This document shows positions 5,620 to 6,680 of a DNA stretch of 6,680 nt, in pieces. Under the pieces are notes generated by a model. It was not told the DNA's origin. It saw nothing but the letters and a program-made list of their open reading frames with translations, and searched no databases. Every line of letters starts with the position of its first letter. Within the stretch, counting starts at the first letter, position 1. Source of the DNA: Phycisphaerales bacterium (GTDB lineage Bacteria > Planctomycetota > Phycisphaerae > Tepidisphaerales > Tepidisphaeraceae); assembly GCA_028288875.1 (NCBI GenBank), contig JAQGHK010000524.1, forward strand, positions 1 through 6,680, read 5' to 3'. Position numbers and translations under genes: made by a program.

Positions 5620-6086
5620 TCACACCGGGGCTGACACGCCCGGTGGCGGCGGCTGGGCGGCGGGGGAAGATCGCTCGTCCAGGGCTGCCCGGTGCATCAC
5701 GTCGACCTTCGCCATCGCCAGCCGGCGGGTGACGCGGAGGGCGTAGACGACGTCGACCCCCCGGTCAGGCCCAGCACCAGCAGCGTGTTGGCGACGAACC
5801 CGCCCGGCCGGCGGGTGCGCGGGGCGGCGGCGGCGAGCAGGGCCAAATCCATGGCGTCGCCGGCCACGCGAGACCACAAGCCGGCGGCCAAGGTCGGCGT
5901 AATCGTGTGTCCCGAGAGCAGGGTAACGCCGGCGACGGCCTCGCGAACGCCCAAGGCGGGGACCAGTAGCGGGTGCTCGTCCACGCCCAAAAGGTCCCGC
6001 TCGACGGTGCCCTGCCCAAAAATTTCGATTGCCGCGATGGCCAGGCTGACCCAGCCCAGCCCGCGGGCTACTTGAATGTCCTTCAT
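5620..6086 (-). CDS. Small four-helix membrane protein, frame interrupted at a G-tract
   Basis: Starting at ATG 6086 (GGAGG 6 nt upstream), the uninterrupted frame gives 129 residues and stops at 5697. The last 20 residues of that version (STSSTPSASP, then a basic tail) look out of frame. Just before them the minus strand has six G (5762-5757). One extra G there joins LVLGLTGG to VDVVYALRVTRRLAMAKVDV, which continues in an open frame to TGA 5622-5620 and gives about 155 residues. Hydrophobic segments lie at about 10-24, 38-59, 64-88 and 97-118 (the last spanning the break). The sequence ARGLGW, GVREAVAG and WSRVAGDAMDLALL resembles small planctomycete and proteobacterial inner-membrane proteins found beside dehydrogenases or fused to SRPBCC/cyclase domains. 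Function is unknown. It follows the dehydrogenase by 44 bp on the same strand and is probably co-transcribed. The shift may be a sequencing error or a real mutation. Confidence 0.65.
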
Positions 6087-6092
6087 GAGATT

Positions 6093-6097
6093 CCTCC
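6093..6097 (-). promoter_or_regulatory. Strong Shine-Dalgarno sequence of the membrane-protein gene
   Basis: GGAGG on the minus strand, 6 nt from ATG 6086, fixes this start and shows that the gene is, or recently was, translated. It lies in the 44-bp gap after the dehydrogenase stop codon. Confidence 0.7.
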
Positions 6098-6130
6098 GTG
6101 AAAGGGATGCGTGACTGATACGATGGCCCG

Positions 6131-6680
6131 TTAGTTAGGCTTCAGCACGACCTTGATGCAGTCGTCCTTCTTGTCACGGAAGGTCTTGTACATGGCCGGG
6201 GCGTCGGCCAGCGGGCGGACATGGGTGATGACGAACGATGGGTCGATCTGCCCTTCCTCGATCCGCTTCAACAGCGGGGCCAGATACCGCTGGACGTGCG
6301 TCTGACCCGTCTTGATCGTCAGCGCCTTATTCATGAGCGCCCCGAACGGGAGTTTGTCGGGAAACCCGATGTAGACGCCGGGGACCGAGATCGTCCCGCC
6401 CTTGCGGCAGCACATGATCGCCTGCCGCAGCACGTGCGGGCGGTCCGTCTCCAACATGACGGCCGCCTTCACATTGTCCATCACCGCATCGAAGCTGGCC
6501 GCCCCGTGCGACTCGGCCCCAACGGCGTCCACGCACCGGTCGGGCCCCCGCCCCTTGGTCATCTCCATCAGCGTCTCGTAGACGTCCTGCTTCATGAAGT
6601 CGATCGTCTCCGCCCGGCCCTTGGTCCGGGCCATCTCCAGCCGCTCCGGTACCGTGTCGATCGCGATCACGAGATCGGAA
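6131..6680 (-). CDS. Zinc-dependent alcohol/formaldehyde dehydrogenase (MDR family), C-terminal part
   Basis: The frame is open through the right edge, so the N-terminal catalytic zinc domain lies outside. About 182 codons are visible, of an expected length near 380-390 for this group. The visible part begins inside the Rossmann fold: VIAIDTVPERLEMA ends beta-2 with an Asp, which usually favours NAD over NADP. TKGRGPDRCVDAVGAESHG is the signature of the glutathione-dependent-formaldehyde-dehydrogenase-like branch of medium-chain dehydrogenases. GGTISVPGVYIG is a later Rossmann strand/turn, and the protein ends in KKDDCIKVVLKPN, a typical MDR tail. It should be cytoplasmic and oxidise an alcohol or a formaldehyde adduct, with reducing equivalents passed to NAD. 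Codon use is strongly GC-ending, consistent with a core gene. It is followed on the same strand by the small membrane protein. The exact substrate cannot be told from this half. Confidence 0.92.
   Translation of the reverse strand, partial: SDLVIAIDTVPERLEMARTKGRAETIDFMKQDVYETLMEMTKGRGPDRCVDAVGAESHGAASFDAVMDNVKAAVMLETDRPHVLRQAIMCCRKGGTISVPGVYIGFPDKLPFGALMNKALTIKTGQTHVQRYLAPLLKRIEEGQIDPSFVITHVRPLADAPAMYKTFRDKKDDCIKVVLKPN

Noticed and set aside
1..6680. CRISPR array, tRNA, rRNA, insertion-sequence ends or attachment sites
   Set aside because: No regularly spaced direct repeats, cloverleaf-like segments, transposase frames or paired terminal repeats were seen by eye on either strand.

Overview
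The window looks like chromosome of a GC-rich planctomycete, probably from the Phycisphaerae/Tepidisphaeraceae side of the phylum. Two markers support this. The 987-residue secreted protein carries an LEPR-XLL-type N-terminal motif (LEQRALLSA), which is characteristic of Planctomycetes. The partial LuxR-type helix-turn-helix at the left edge has the 'SEKQIA' recognition-domain signature common in that phylum. The taxonomic call is inference from these motifs, not from a marker gene.

Layout from left to right. Positions 1-117 (minus) hold the N-terminus of a LuxR-type HTH regulator that runs out of the window. It is divergent from a secreted five-bladed beta-propeller protein (237-1265, plus) related to GH43-like or sialidase-like carbohydrate-active proteins. 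Positions 1266-1618 hold no intact gene, but contain an imperfect hairpin and, on the minus strand, a decayed piece of an RTX-type calcium-binding surface protein. Positions 1619-4582 (minus) encode the dominant gene: a modular secreted metzincin-like zinc protease with an LEPR-XLL start, an array of six NxxGxxAF-type repeats, a calcium-binding DxDxDG segment, the HExxHxxGxxH site and a C-terminal Ig-like domain. Its upstream region (4583-4846) is non-coding and has a perfect 12-bp palindrome. Positions 4847-5346 (plus) hold only weakly supported small reading frames. Positions 5388-5526 (minus) hold a second RTX-like remnant.

The right end (5620-6680, minus) is an apparent two-gene unit. A zinc-dependent alcohol/formaldehyde dehydrogenase, of which only the C-terminal half is visible, is followed after 44 bp by a small four-helix membrane protein with a strong Shine-Dalgarno sequence. 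The membrane-protein frame is broken at a six-G tract and continues in another frame.

The left and centre look like an accessory cell-surface or secretion region: carbohydrate-binding or -cleaving propeller, surface protease, RTX debris. The right end looks like a housekeeping or detoxification operon. I did not find a convincing new multi-gene system. The most unusual object is the protease's architecture, including what looks like a foreign beta-rich module inserted in its catalytic domain.
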